Assembly: GCA_017861495.1 (NCBI GenBank)
Contig: JAGFXW010000211.1
Coordinates: 1-5,099, forward strand
Origin: Bacillota bacterium
GTDB taxonomy: Bacteria > Bacillota_C > Negativicutes > CTSoil-072
Reading direction: 5' to 3'
DNA length: 5,099 nucleotides
A program made the position numbers and the translations under genes. The notes below the pieces were generated by a model. It saw only the letters and a program-made list of their open reading frames with translations. It made no database searches and was not told the origin of the DNA. Every line of letters starts with the position of its first letter. The first letter of the stretch is position 1. Shown here piece after piece: positions 1-5,099 of this stretch.

Positions 1-33
1 GCTGCCCACGAGCCCCACACGAATTGGTTTCAT
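1..33 (-). CDS. N-terminus of a probable NAD(P)-binding Rossmann-fold oxidoreductase (Gfo/Idh/MocA-like), partial
   Basis: Eleven codons are visible before the window ends, reading MKPIRVGLVGS. A short basic start followed by a hydrophobic beta strand and G-L-V-G is how the dinucleotide-binding fold begins in Gfo/Idh/MocA dehydrogenases and some related NAD(P) enzymes. An AGGAG Shine-Dalgarno sequence lies 9 nt upstream of the ATG, and the start is only 21 nt after the tctA stop, so the gene is very likely the fifth cistron of the operon. If the family guess is right, it would oxidise or reduce a polyol, sugar or sugar acid, plausibly the compound imported by the transporter. The start is well supported, but eleven residues cannot separate this family from other Rossmann enzymes such as dihydrodipicolinate reductase or aspartate dehydrogenase. 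Confidence 0.55.
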   Translation of the reverse strand, partial: MKPIRVGLVGS

Positions 34-54
34 TTTCTTTCACTCCTGTATCGC

Positions 55-1563
55 TTATTCTTTGAATTCATCATGAGCCAGCAGTTTCTTTAACCGCCCA
101 AATGCATTCAGTTGCGAAAGCGCCAGCAACAAGATGGCAGCTACAAATATCATGCTGATGGGACGCAGGAAGAATGGACTGGGATCCCCATTTGAAAGAA
201 TCAATGCCCGACGAAGATTGTTGTCGGCCATCGGTCCAAGGATAATTCCGAGCAAAAATGGAGCCGCTGGATAAGCCATCTCCCTCAATAATAACCCAAC
301 CAATCCAAAGGCAAACATCAAGTAGATATCGAAGATGTTATTGTCAATGACAAATGATCCTACCGTGCACAGCACGTAAACAATGGGCATCAGAATCGTG
401 CTCTTGACTGCCAGTATTCGAACGGTTGCTTTCGATAGTATCAGCCCCAGAATGACCATCGTAAAAGCGCTTACTGTCATATAAATACTGATGGTGTAGA
501 CAAAGCCGGGAGTTTCACTCATCAGCAAAGGCCCAGGGCGAAGTCCATGAAGCCAAAGCGCCGCCAGCAGAACTGCCGCCGGAGCGCTTCCCGGAACAGC
601 CAGAGACAGTACCGGGATAATGGCGCCACCTATGCAGGCGTTATTCCCAGCCTCCGCCGCCACCACGCCTTCATAAGCGCCCTTGCCGAATTTTTCGGGG
701 GTTTTGCTGGAGTTTTTTTCTGCCCAGTAGGACAACCAGCCGGCAACATCCTCTCCCACTCCGGGAATAATGCCTACTATCACTCCAATCACCGATGATC
801 GCACCATGTTTAGCTTATTGTTCAGTAAAATCCCAAACCCTTTCTTGAACTCCAGAGCGGAAGCTTTAATTTGCGCTCTCGCAGTACTGGAAACGAGGCC
901 GTAAATAATTTCTGGAAATCCAAACAATCCGATCATGACAGGAATTAACGGCACCCCTGCCATCAAATCGACCATGCCGAAAGAAAATCGCGGATACGCA
1001 TTCATTCCGTCCAAGCCAACTTGTGCAACGATCAGACCCAATATTCCGGATATCCATCCTTTCAGCGGATCACCACCCGCTGTCAGTTGCCCGCAAATCA
1101 TCACACCGAATAGCGCCAACAGAAAAAATTCATAAGCGCCAAATTTCAGCGCCAGCATGGCGAGAGGAGGCGTCAAGAGCAGCACGCACAACGTTCCGGT
1201 CAGGGTCCCAAAGAAAGAGGAGGTCGTAGCCAGAAATATCCCCAATCCGCCTTCCCCCCGTTGGCCGATTGGAAAACCATCCACCGCAGTCGCTGCAGAG
1301 GCAGGAGTGCCGGGAATATTAACTAAAATTGCAGATTGACAGCCACCTGAAATTGATCCAATGTAAACAGCTACCAGAGAAAGTATTGCCAGTTCGGGAG
1401 CCAGTCGATACGTAAGGCCTGTCAACAACGCAACTGCCATCGTTGCCGTTAATCCGGGAAGCATTCCCACAACCAAGCCAAAAAAGACCGATATTGCCAT
1501 TACAAAAAGACTCATTGGTTGAACGACAAACGAGAAGACGCTTGAAATGTATTGCCACTCCAA
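55..1563 (-). CDS. tctA: Tripartite tricarboxylate transporter, large permease subunit (TctA family)
   Basis: This 502-residue polytopic inner-membrane protein is the main transport subunit of a TTT system. It moves an organic acid handed over by the TctC binding protein, driven by an ion gradient. Family hallmarks are all present: GLVVGMLPGL near residues 29-38; the block from YIGSISGG through NIPGTP to DGFP at about 67-98; and in the middle a PGVGED block followed by G-YEGVVAAEAGNNA, GGAIIP and LAVPGS, then GLRPGP. Hydrophobic stretches run through the whole length, about a dozen membrane segments, and the length is normal for the family. The start chosen is TTG at 1563, with AGGGAGG 9 nt upstream. 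An in-frame ATG at 1620 would add 19 polar residues, overlap tctB and lack homology to TctA N-termini. The gap to tctB is 16 nt, so translation is probably coupled. The substrate cannot be read from the sequence. Confidence 0.95.
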   Translation of the reverse strand: MEWQYISSVFSFVVQPMSLFVMAISVFFGLVVGMLPGLTATMAVALLTGLTYRLAPELAILSLVAVYIGSISGGCQSAILVNIPGTPASAATAVDGFPIGQRGEGGLGIFLATTSSFFGTLTGTLCVLLLTPPLAMLALKFGAYEFFLLALFGVMICGQLTAGGDPLKGWISGILGLIVAQVGLDGMNAYPRFSFGMVDLMAGVPLIPVMIGLFGFPEIIYGLVSSTARAQIKASALEFKKGFGILLNNKLNMVRSSVIGVIVGIIPGVGEDVAGWLSYWAEKNSSKTPEKFGKGAYEGVVAAEAGNNACIGGAIIPVLSLAVPGSAPAAVLLAALWLHGLRPGPLLMSETPGFVYTISIYMTVSAFTMVILGLILSKATVRILAVKSTILMPIVYVLCTVGSFVIDNNIFDIYLMFAFGLVGLLLREMAYPAAPFLLGIILGPMADNNLRRALILSNGDPSPFFLRPISMIFVAAILLLALSQLNAFGRLKKLLAHDEFKE

Positions 1564-1579
1564 AATATACTGCCTCCCT

Positions 1580-2059
1580 TTATGGCAGCGGAACGTGGAA
1601 GACCATCCTGAACACCGCATAGATGCTTCCCACCACGACTGCTGTGATTACTATGTTTTTCCATAAGGCCGTTGCATTAAGTATCCCCATCATAAAGATC
1701 ATAAAGATCGAGGTGGAAATCCAGAAAGGCAGTCGGGGTGCCAGGACAAAAGTATAAAGAGCCAATATGAGACCTCCGGTCAGCATTTCCTGCGCGGATG
1801 TCGATTTCCGGAATATGTGGAACCAGGCTATAAAATCCGCGATGTTTTTATTGACTCCATTCGCCTGAACGCTGCGTTTCATAAGCAAAAAGCTGGTGAA
1901 TAACAGAAGAACCGCCAATACCATCGGCATCATGCCTGGCGAGGCATACAGCGCTCCACCCACTTCCTTCGCCATTTGAAAACAATCCAAAATAATAACT
2001 AATGAAAGGCCCATCAGGCATACACTGGTGATAAAATCGAAATGAGTTTGTTTGTCCAA
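1580..2059 (-). CDS. tctB: Tripartite tricarboxylate transporter, small membrane subunit (TctB family)
   Basis: This is a 159-residue membrane protein of the size and layout expected for TctB, the poorly conserved small subunit that pairs with TctA. Hydrophobic segments lie at about residues 9-28, 41-60, 93-112, 113-130 and 135-155. The second begins with the semi-conserved pattern PGMMPMVLAVLLL, matching the G-x-x-P-hydrophobic motif of the family. The assignment rests largely on position between tctC and tctA. The start is TTG at 2059, preceded by a run of six G six nt upstream, a poor ribosome-binding site. No ATG or GTG fits better: the next methionine, residue 16, lies inside the first membrane helix. 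Weak initiation together with the hairpin upstream suggests that much less TctB than TctC is made. Confidence 0.9.
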   Translation of the reverse strand: MDKQTHFDFITSVCLMGLSLVIILDCFQMAKEVGGALYASPGMMPMVLAVLLLFTSFLLMKRSVQANGVNKNIADFIAWFHIFRKSTSAQEMLTGGLILALYTFVLAPRLPFWISTSIFMIFMMGILNATALWKNIVITAVVVGSIYAVFRMVFHVPLP

Positions 2060-2083
2060 GATTTGCCCCCCAATCTTAACTTC

Positions 2084-2127
2084 AGGATGCCGGCAAGTTT
2101 ATTGTTGTCTTCACTTGTCGGCATCCT
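2084..2127 (-). other. Long intercistronic RNA hairpin between tctC and tctB
   Basis: Two 15-nt arms, 2084-2098 (AGGATGCCGGCAAGT) and 2113-2127 (ACTTGTCGGCATCCT), are complementary at 14 of 15 positions and enclose a 14-nt loop. In the operon transcript the single mismatch is A opposite C. No U-run follows the hairpin in the transcript, so it does not look like a simple intrinsic terminator. It lies 24 nt after the tctC stop and 24 nt before the tctB start. Its likely role is to protect the 3' end of a processed tctC message from exonucleases, so that more binding protein than permease is made, as known for other binding-protein operons. That role is inferred. Confidence 0.75.
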
Positions 2128-2151
2128 TCGGCGGTACGGAGTCAGGTCGGA

Positions 2152-3189
2152 CTATTTCAGGCGGGGAATACCGAACTTCTCAGGCGAAATTTTTGCGCTG
2201 CCGCCATCAAACAATGTCCAAGATACGATGGAAGAAAGTTTCGCGACATGAGCCTGCGCTTCTTCGCCGCTCAATGCAAGTACGACGGAACCTTTCTGAT
2301 CCGCAAACTTCTTCACGACTTCGCTCTTGACAGCGATTTTGAAGGCGTCATCAATGGCTTTGACGACTTGGGGCGGGGTGTCTTTGGGAACCATGATGCC
2401 AAACGATTCGCCCATGGGCAGATAAGGTTTGATGGCCGGGACTGACGCAGAAATTCCGGGAATGTCAGCTGCGCCAGACAGTTTGAAGGGTTGATCCATC
2501 AGAACAGCCAATGCGTTCATCTTGCCGGCACGGATATGATCGACCATTTCCATCAACAGCTGCGGCACAACATCGACTTCGCCGGAAAGGCCCGCCACAA
2601 TGGCTGGGGCTCCGCCCTGATATGGAACATGTTTATAAGCCAGCTTGGTTCCGGCTTTTAAGACTTCCGATCCCATGTAGCCGCCGGTTCCAACACCTGC
2701 GGTGCCAAAGGTGACCTGCCCCGGTCTCCCCTTCAAATCAGTCAACAGGTCATTCATGTTCTTGTACTTTCCGCCTTCCCCTTTGGCCACAATTGCATTC
2801 GGGGAAAAGGTAGCGATCCAGATATGCCAATCTTTCTGGGTCTTATCCGTGTAACCCATCACAGGATAAGATGCGAAAGCAAGGAGTCCGTTGGCAGCAA
2901 TAGTGTACCCATCATGCGGTTTGTTCCAGACCGCGATGGTCCCGACCGAACCGCTGGCGCCAGGCATGTTTACGACAGAAACGCTAATTTTCAAAGCTTT
3001 TGCCATTTCATCAGCAAGGGCCCGCGTGGTAAGATCGGTTCCTCCTCCCGGCGGATAGGGCACCACAATAGAAATATCCTGTGTCGGCCATTTCTTCACT
3101 TCTTCTTTTTTCTGGTTCAACTGCGGCCAAAGAAATGTAACTCCGATAATGACGACTGCAGCGAGAACCCACATCGTTTTTTTGCTCAT
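2152..3189 (-). CDS. tctC: Tripartite tricarboxylate transporter substrate-binding protein (TctC/Bug family)
   Basis: This 345-residue extracytoplasmic binding protein captures the organic acid and delivers it to TctA/TctB. Diagnostic blocks are VVPYPPGGGTD at 42-52, where the backbone-rich loop contacts the ligand carboxylate in Bug proteins; NMPGASGSVGT at 74-84; P-x-DGYT near 91-96; GTAGVGTGGYMG at 162-173; and HVPYQGGAPA at 187-196. The start is ATG at 3189, with AGGAGGG 7 nt upstream, the best ribosome-binding site in the operon. The N-terminus is odd: residues 5-20 form a hydrophobic helix after two lysines, but it is followed by W-P-Q-L-N and a lysine/glutamate stretch. No small-residue signal peptidase site and no lipobox cysteine are visible, so it may stay anchored by this helix. 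The stop is TAG. It lies 47 nt downstream of the regulator gene. Confidence 0.95.
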   Translation of the reverse strand: MSKKTMWVLAAVVIIGVTFLWPQLNQKKEEVKKWPTQDISIVVPYPPGGGTDLTTRALADEMAKALKISVSVVNMPGASGSVGTIAVWNKPHDGYTIAANGLLAFASYPVMGYTDKTQKDWHIWIATFSPNAIVAKGEGGKYKNMNDLLTDLKGRPGQVTFGTAGVGTGGYMGSEVLKAGTKLAYKHVPYQGGAPAIVAGLSGEVDVVPQLLMEMVDHIRAGKMNALAVLMDQPFKLSGAADIPGISASVPAIKPYLPMGESFGIMVPKDTPPQVVKAIDDAFKIAVKSEVVKKFADQKGSVVLALSGEEAQAHVAKLSSIVSWTLFDGGSAKISPEKFGIPRLK

Positions 3190-3236
3190 CCATCATCCCT
3201 CCTACTAAAATATGAATTATGAAACGAGTTGTTAAA

Positions 3237-4274
3237 TCATCCCCCCCATCTTTGAACCGACTCTCGCTCGACGACAACGCTGGGAAAAATCTGTTGCTCT
3301 GGCGGCCGACCAGGGTCGCGCATCACGTCAAACAACAGGGAGGCTGCGGCTCTGCCCATCTGCTGCTCGGGTCGCTGGATACAAGTAATTCGGGGACGTA
3401 AAAAATCGGCCCATTCTGGAGTTCCAATCATTACCAGGGAAATATCACGGGGCCATTGCACGCCATGGTCCTGAAAGTGCAACAATGTCCCTTTTGCCGT
3501 GTCTTGTTGCCCCAAAACAACCGCGGTCACCCCGGTTTCCAGCAATCTCACTCCCATTTTGCGGCCGGCGCTCTCGGTCAACTCATCCAGAAGCACCCGC
3601 TCATCTCCTGCCATAACGCCCTGCTCCCGCAAAGCAGCCCTGTACCCATCGACCCGTTCCCTCACATTCGGTATAGGTGAATCCCAGCCAGAAAAAGCAA
3701 TTCTTTTATGGCCGGCTTCCAACAAATGACGTGTTGCAAGAAAACCAGACTGAAAATTATCATGCCCGACAAAGTTATGAGCGACAAAAGATGTCGGGAA
3801 CGACCGCTCCAGAATGACATAGGGGATTTGATGCTGAGAAAGCAATGCAGTATTATCTTCTCTGGCCATGGCCGGACACAAGATACATCCATCGATGCGC
3901 TGCGCGATAAGACGCTCAAGAATCAACCGTTCCTGTGCAGGGTCTTCGTCGCTGTTGCACAAGGTAACCACGTATCCTTCCTGCCGGGCGATGGCTTCTA
4001 TGTCAACACACATACGCGTAAAAAAAGTATTGGCGAATTGTGCCACCAGCACCGCCAGAATTCCCCTGCGTTTCCCTTTGAGACTGCTCGCGGCTGCATT
4101 TTTGACATAGCCCAGTTCCTCTGCCGCTTGCAGAACTCGTGTTCGCAGCTCCGTTCGCAGATATCGTTCCTGGTTGCTAAATACATAAGATACTGTCGCT
4201 ATTGAAGTACCGGCCTTCTTTGCAACATCTTTAATCGTCACGGAAGGACGTTGGGATATGTTATGAATTCGCAC
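3237..4274 (-). CDS. LacI-family transcriptional regulator, probable local repressor of the transporter operon
   Basis: This 345-residue protein has the LacI/GalR layout. The N-terminal helix-turn-helix spans about residues 13-34, with TIKDVAKKAG and then TVSYVFSN as turn and recognition helix. A hinge helix lies at 58-67 with the minor-groove leucine at position 65 (AAASSLKGK). A periplasmic-binding-like sensor domain starts near residue 71. Typical sensor landmarks are DGCILCP, IPYVILER, the R-x-x-GY-x-AL block, and a C-terminal PRITCIQRPEQQMG stretch. The recognition helix has Tyr where many members have Arg (SYVF rather than SRVL). The start is GTG at 4274, with GAGG 8 nt upstream. It is the first gene of the operon, so it most likely represses its own transcription as well as tctCBA. 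The effector is unknown, probably the transported acid or a product of it. The gene ends in a run of seven G just before TGA. Confidence 0.93.
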   Translation of the reverse strand: MRIHNISQRPSVTIKDVAKKAGTSIATVSYVFSNQERYLRTELRTRVLQAAEELGYVKNAAASSLKGKRRGILAVLVAQFANTFFTRMCVDIEAIARQEGYVVTLCNSDEDPAQERLILERLIAQRIDGCILCPAMAREDNTALLSQHQIPYVILERSFPTSFVAHNFVGHDNFQSGFLATRHLLEAGHKRIAFSGWDSPIPNVRERVDGYRAALREQGVMAGDERVLLDELTESAGRKMGVRLLETGVTAVVLGQQDTAKGTLLHFQDHGVQWPRDISLVMIGTPEWADFLRPRITCIQRPEQQMGRAAASLLFDVMRDPGRPPEQQIFPSVVVERESVQRWGG

Positions 4275-4339
4275 CGTCTATCCTCGCTTTTTAGAAATGC
4301 AATCCGTTTTCGTTATGCTGAAAGACTATTTTTTCAGTA

Positions 4340-4353
4340 TGGAAACGTTTACA
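4340..4353. promoter_or_regulatory. Operator O2, second LacI/CcpA-type palindrome in the leader
   Basis: The 14-mer TGGAAACGTTTACA carries the same AAACGTTT core as O1 in the opposite orientation: O2 and the reverse complement of O1 share GAAACGTTTACA apart from one base. Its centre is 46 bp from that of O1, about +54 of the predicted transcript. The pair suggests cooperative binding or a roadblock within the leader by the adjacent LacI-family protein. It matches the cre consensus at 13 of 14 positions. Confidence 0.72.
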
Positions 4354-4385
4354 TTAATACAAAAAAATAATAAGACACTTCCTTG

Positions 4386-4399
4386 TGTAAACGTTTTCT
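4386..4399. promoter_or_regulatory. Operator O1, LacI/CcpA-type palindrome at the transcription start
   Basis: The 14-mer TGTAAACGTTTTCT is centred on CG within the perfect palindrome AAACGTTT, the classic form of LacI/GalR-family operators. It covers about +1 to +14 of the predicted transcript, where a bound repressor would block polymerase. It also matches the cre consensus TGWNANCGNTNWCA at all but the last base, so the site could be used by the local regulator, by a CcpA-like protein, or by both. Confidence 0.75.
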
Positions 4400-4406
4400 C
4401 GTCCTT

Positions 4407-4435
4407 ATTATCAGCAATGTTTATTTTTTTGTCAA
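4407..4435 (-). promoter_or_regulatory. Sigma-70-type promoter of the regulator-tctCBA operon
   Basis: Reading the minus strand, a perfect -35 hexamer TTGACA (4435-4430) is followed by a 17-nt A/T-rich spacer and a -10 hexamer GATAAT (4412-4407, five of six consensus bases). Transcription should start near 4400, giving a leader of about 125 nt before the GTG of the regulator. It is the best promoter match I see in the noncoding sequence, and its position directly upstream of two operators supports it. The leader also contains a weak 6-bp hairpin (4318-4337, CTGAAA/TTTCAG) of no clear function. Confidence 0.8.
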
Positions 4436-4463
4436 TACAGAAATATCCGATAAATTACTTTTT

Positions 4464-4520
4464 GCAAAAAAAAAATCAAGACTCTCGGCGCAAAATCCGT
4501 AGACCCTTGATTTTTTTTGC
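4464..4520. terminator. Bidirectional terminator-like hairpin upstream of the operon promoter
   Basis: The left arm is GC, ten A, then TCAAG (4464-4480). The right arm is CTTGA, eight T, then GC (4506-4520). They pair over about 15 bp with a two-base bulge. The enclosed segment forms an inner stem, TCTCGG against CCG-T-AGA, around the loop CGCAAAAT. Read in either direction, a stem is followed by a long U-run, so it could terminate transcripts from both sides. It sits just upstream of the -35 box and would keep transcription of the right-hand region from entering the regulator gene. Confidence 0.65.
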
Positions 4521-4599
4521 AGCTAGAGATAACTATCGCCGGCGATTCTTCTTCTGATAAATTTGGCCGGACTAGTGTACTGCAGTCCTGACACGGGTG

Positions 4600-4690
4600 A
4601 TAAGATGCTACCGCCTTTCCTCCACGGGCATTACTCCACTTCATCAGTACTATGCAGCAGTCCGACTTCCTGCTCGCCTTTTGGCATCCT
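4600..4690 (-). mobile_element. Group II intron RNA fragment, domain III region (remnant)
   Basis: On the minus strand the order GAAGTCGGACTGC, GCATAGTACTGATGAAG, GGAGTAATGCCCGTGGAG, GAAAGGCGG (within 4677-4611) matches the conserved stretch that precedes the maturase gene in bacterial group II introns, as in the Ll.LtrB region reading ..CGTAGTAGTCTGAGAAGGGTAACGCCC... This comparison is from memory, not a search. No reverse transcriptase, no GUGCG 5' end and no domain V hairpin are visible, so only a fragment remains. Its true ends are unclear: it may extend from about 4750 down to 4521. The rest of 4521-4753 holds only a small GGACT/AGTCC hairpin (4569-4588) and the palindrome ATCGCCGGCGAT (4535-4546), with no credible gene. 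Confidence 0.5.
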
Positions 4691-4753
4691 TAGTTTGTTT
4701 GCTTGGCAGGGGGCTATAGTGGCTTTTAATGGCGAGTTTAAAAAATGGCGACC

Positions 4754-5008
4754 CTAGCCATAAAAAAGCCTCAAGGCTTTCAACAAGGAATCAATGCTTT
4801 TCTCTTGGCGGGTTGATAGGGCAACGCCCAGCTTTCCCAGACAATCTTGGACGAGCTTCGTGTGAAACTCCTTTTCGAATCTGCTTAGAACCAGCTTTAT
4901 CGAATCCATCACCATGCTTGTGTAAGACAAGACAAAGTAGGTTAAGTCTCCCTCGGGATTCTCCGCGTCCATAATTGCTTTGTAGTATTTAGCTTTTTGC
5001 TCCCTTGT
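4754..5008 (-). pseudogene. C-terminal remnant resembling a Fic-family protein
   Basis: The open frame reads TREQKAKYYKAI, then DLTYFVLSYTSMVMDSIK, then a charged helix, then LSTRQEKSIDSLLKAL and ends RLFYG. In Fic proteins (AMP-transferases and relatives) the region after the catalytic motif reads R-x-K-YY-x-A, then DLTYFI, then a helix, then a winged-helix segment starting L-x-x-RQ. The order and spacing here fit that, judged from memory. The catalytic HPFxxGN(G/K)R motif is absent, the winged helix is cut short, and the frame is preceded by an in-frame TGA (5009-5011). The first ATG is at 4972, giving 72 residues, and has no well-placed ribosome-binding site: the AAGGGAG nearby is about 25 nt away. 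I read it as a decayed fragment, probably cut by the neighbouring intron debris. It could also be an unrelated small hypothetical protein. Confidence 0.42.
4759..4780 (-). terminator. Short intrinsic terminator overlapping the end of the Fic-like fragment
   Basis: On the minus strand AAAGCC (4780-4775), loop TTGA, GGCTTT (4770-4765) forms a 6-bp stem that runs into TTTTTTA. The hairpin lies inside the last codons of the fragment, before its TAG at 4754-4756. The stem is short, with only three G-C pairs, so it is probably weak. Confidence 0.4.
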
Positions 5009-5098
5009 TCACTTTTTATTTTTCGCCAGTTTATTTTTTACCGCCGCCAACTCTTCCAGCATTGCCGGACGACGCGGATACTTCGCAGCCAAGCAGTC
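5009..5098 (-). CDS. Possible C-terminal end of an unidentified gene, partial
   Basis: Twenty-nine codons run from the window edge to TGA. They start DCLAAKYPRRPAMLEEL and finish in a lysine/asparagine-rich tail, KNKLAKNKK. Codon use looks coding, with G/C-rich third positions at first, and the other two frames look less protein-like. It does not resemble the Fic region that would be expected before the downstream fragment, although both share one frame, so it may be a different gene abutting it or part of a rearranged pseudogene. I do not recognise it. Confidence 0.25.
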   Translation of the reverse strand, partial: DCLAAKYPRRPAMLEELAAVKNKLAKNKK

Positions 5099-5099
5099 G

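Noticed and set aside
1564..1620. Upstream ATG start for tctA at 1620
   Set aside because: It would overlap tctB and add a polar, non-homologous 19-residue stretch. The TTG at 1563 has a proper Shine-Dalgarno sequence and gives the usual TctA N-terminus.
3011..3277. Minus-strand 88-codon frame bridging the regulator and tctC
   Set aside because: It is out of frame with both genes and made of their shadow translation. A slip at the seven-G run before the regulator stop could enter this frame, but nothing suggests that is functional.
4364..4391. Second promoter TTTACA-16-TATTTT between the two operators
   Set aside because: The -10 match is only four of six and the -35 lies in the operator palindrome. 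The TTGACA/GATAAT pair just upstream is far stronger.
4535..4546. 12-bp perfect palindrome ATCGCCGGCGAT
   Set aside because: It is isolated, with no promoter or second copy nearby. It is probably chance or part of the intron remnant.
4297..4557. Plus-strand 86-codon frame across the control region
   Set aside because: It reads through the operators, promoter and terminator hairpin, is low in complexity with F/K runs from A/T tracts, and resembles no protein.
4432..4644. Minus-strand 70-codon frame starting MKWSNARGGK
   Set aside because: The sequence is better explained as translated group II intron RNA, and the frame runs on through the terminator hairpin.
1..5099. CRISPR arrays, tRNA or rRNA genes, complete insertion sequences
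   Set aside because: No regularly spaced repeats, cloverleaf-like segments, rRNA signatures or intact transposase frames were seen on either strand.

Overview
The window holds most of one operon on the minus strand: a LacI-family regulator followed by a complete tripartite tricarboxylate transporter (TTT). The order in transcription is lacI-type regulator, tctC-type solute-binding protein, tctB-type small membrane subunit, tctA-type large permease, then the first codons of a Rossmann-fold enzyme cut by the left window edge. Base composition looks intermediate, Shine-Dalgarno sequences are strong and purine-rich (AGGAGGG, AGGGAGG), TTG and GTG starts are used, and the operators resemble cre sites. 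Together these suggest a Bacillota-type bacterium, possibly a diderm group such as Negativicutes. That is an inference; no taxonomic marker gene is present.

Layout. 1-33: start of a probable Gfo/Idh/MocA-type oxidoreductase. 55-1563: tctA. 1580-2059: tctB. 2084-2127: a long hairpin between tctC and tctB. 2152-3189: tctC. 3237-4274: the LacI-family regulator. 4275-4435: leader and control region, with a near-consensus sigma-70 promoter (TTGACA, 17 nt, GATAAT) followed by two palindromic operators built on AAACGTTT. 4464-4520: a two-way terminator-like hairpin that insulates the operon. 4521-4753: no gene; it carries what looks like a piece of group II intron RNA (domain III region). 4754-5098: two short, apparently broken coding pieces, the first resembling the C-terminal part of a Fic-family protein, separated by an in-frame TGA.

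How it works together. The regulator probably controls its own operon through the two operators just downstream of the promoter. TctC captures an organic acid outside the cytoplasmic membrane, and TctA with TctB imports it using an ion gradient. The enzyme encoded next probably acts on the imported compound. The LacI-type regulator and the oxidoreductase start hint at a sugar acid or similar polyhydroxylated acid rather than citrate, but nothing in the sequence fixes the substrate. The right end of the window is mobile-element and gene debris unrelated to the operon.
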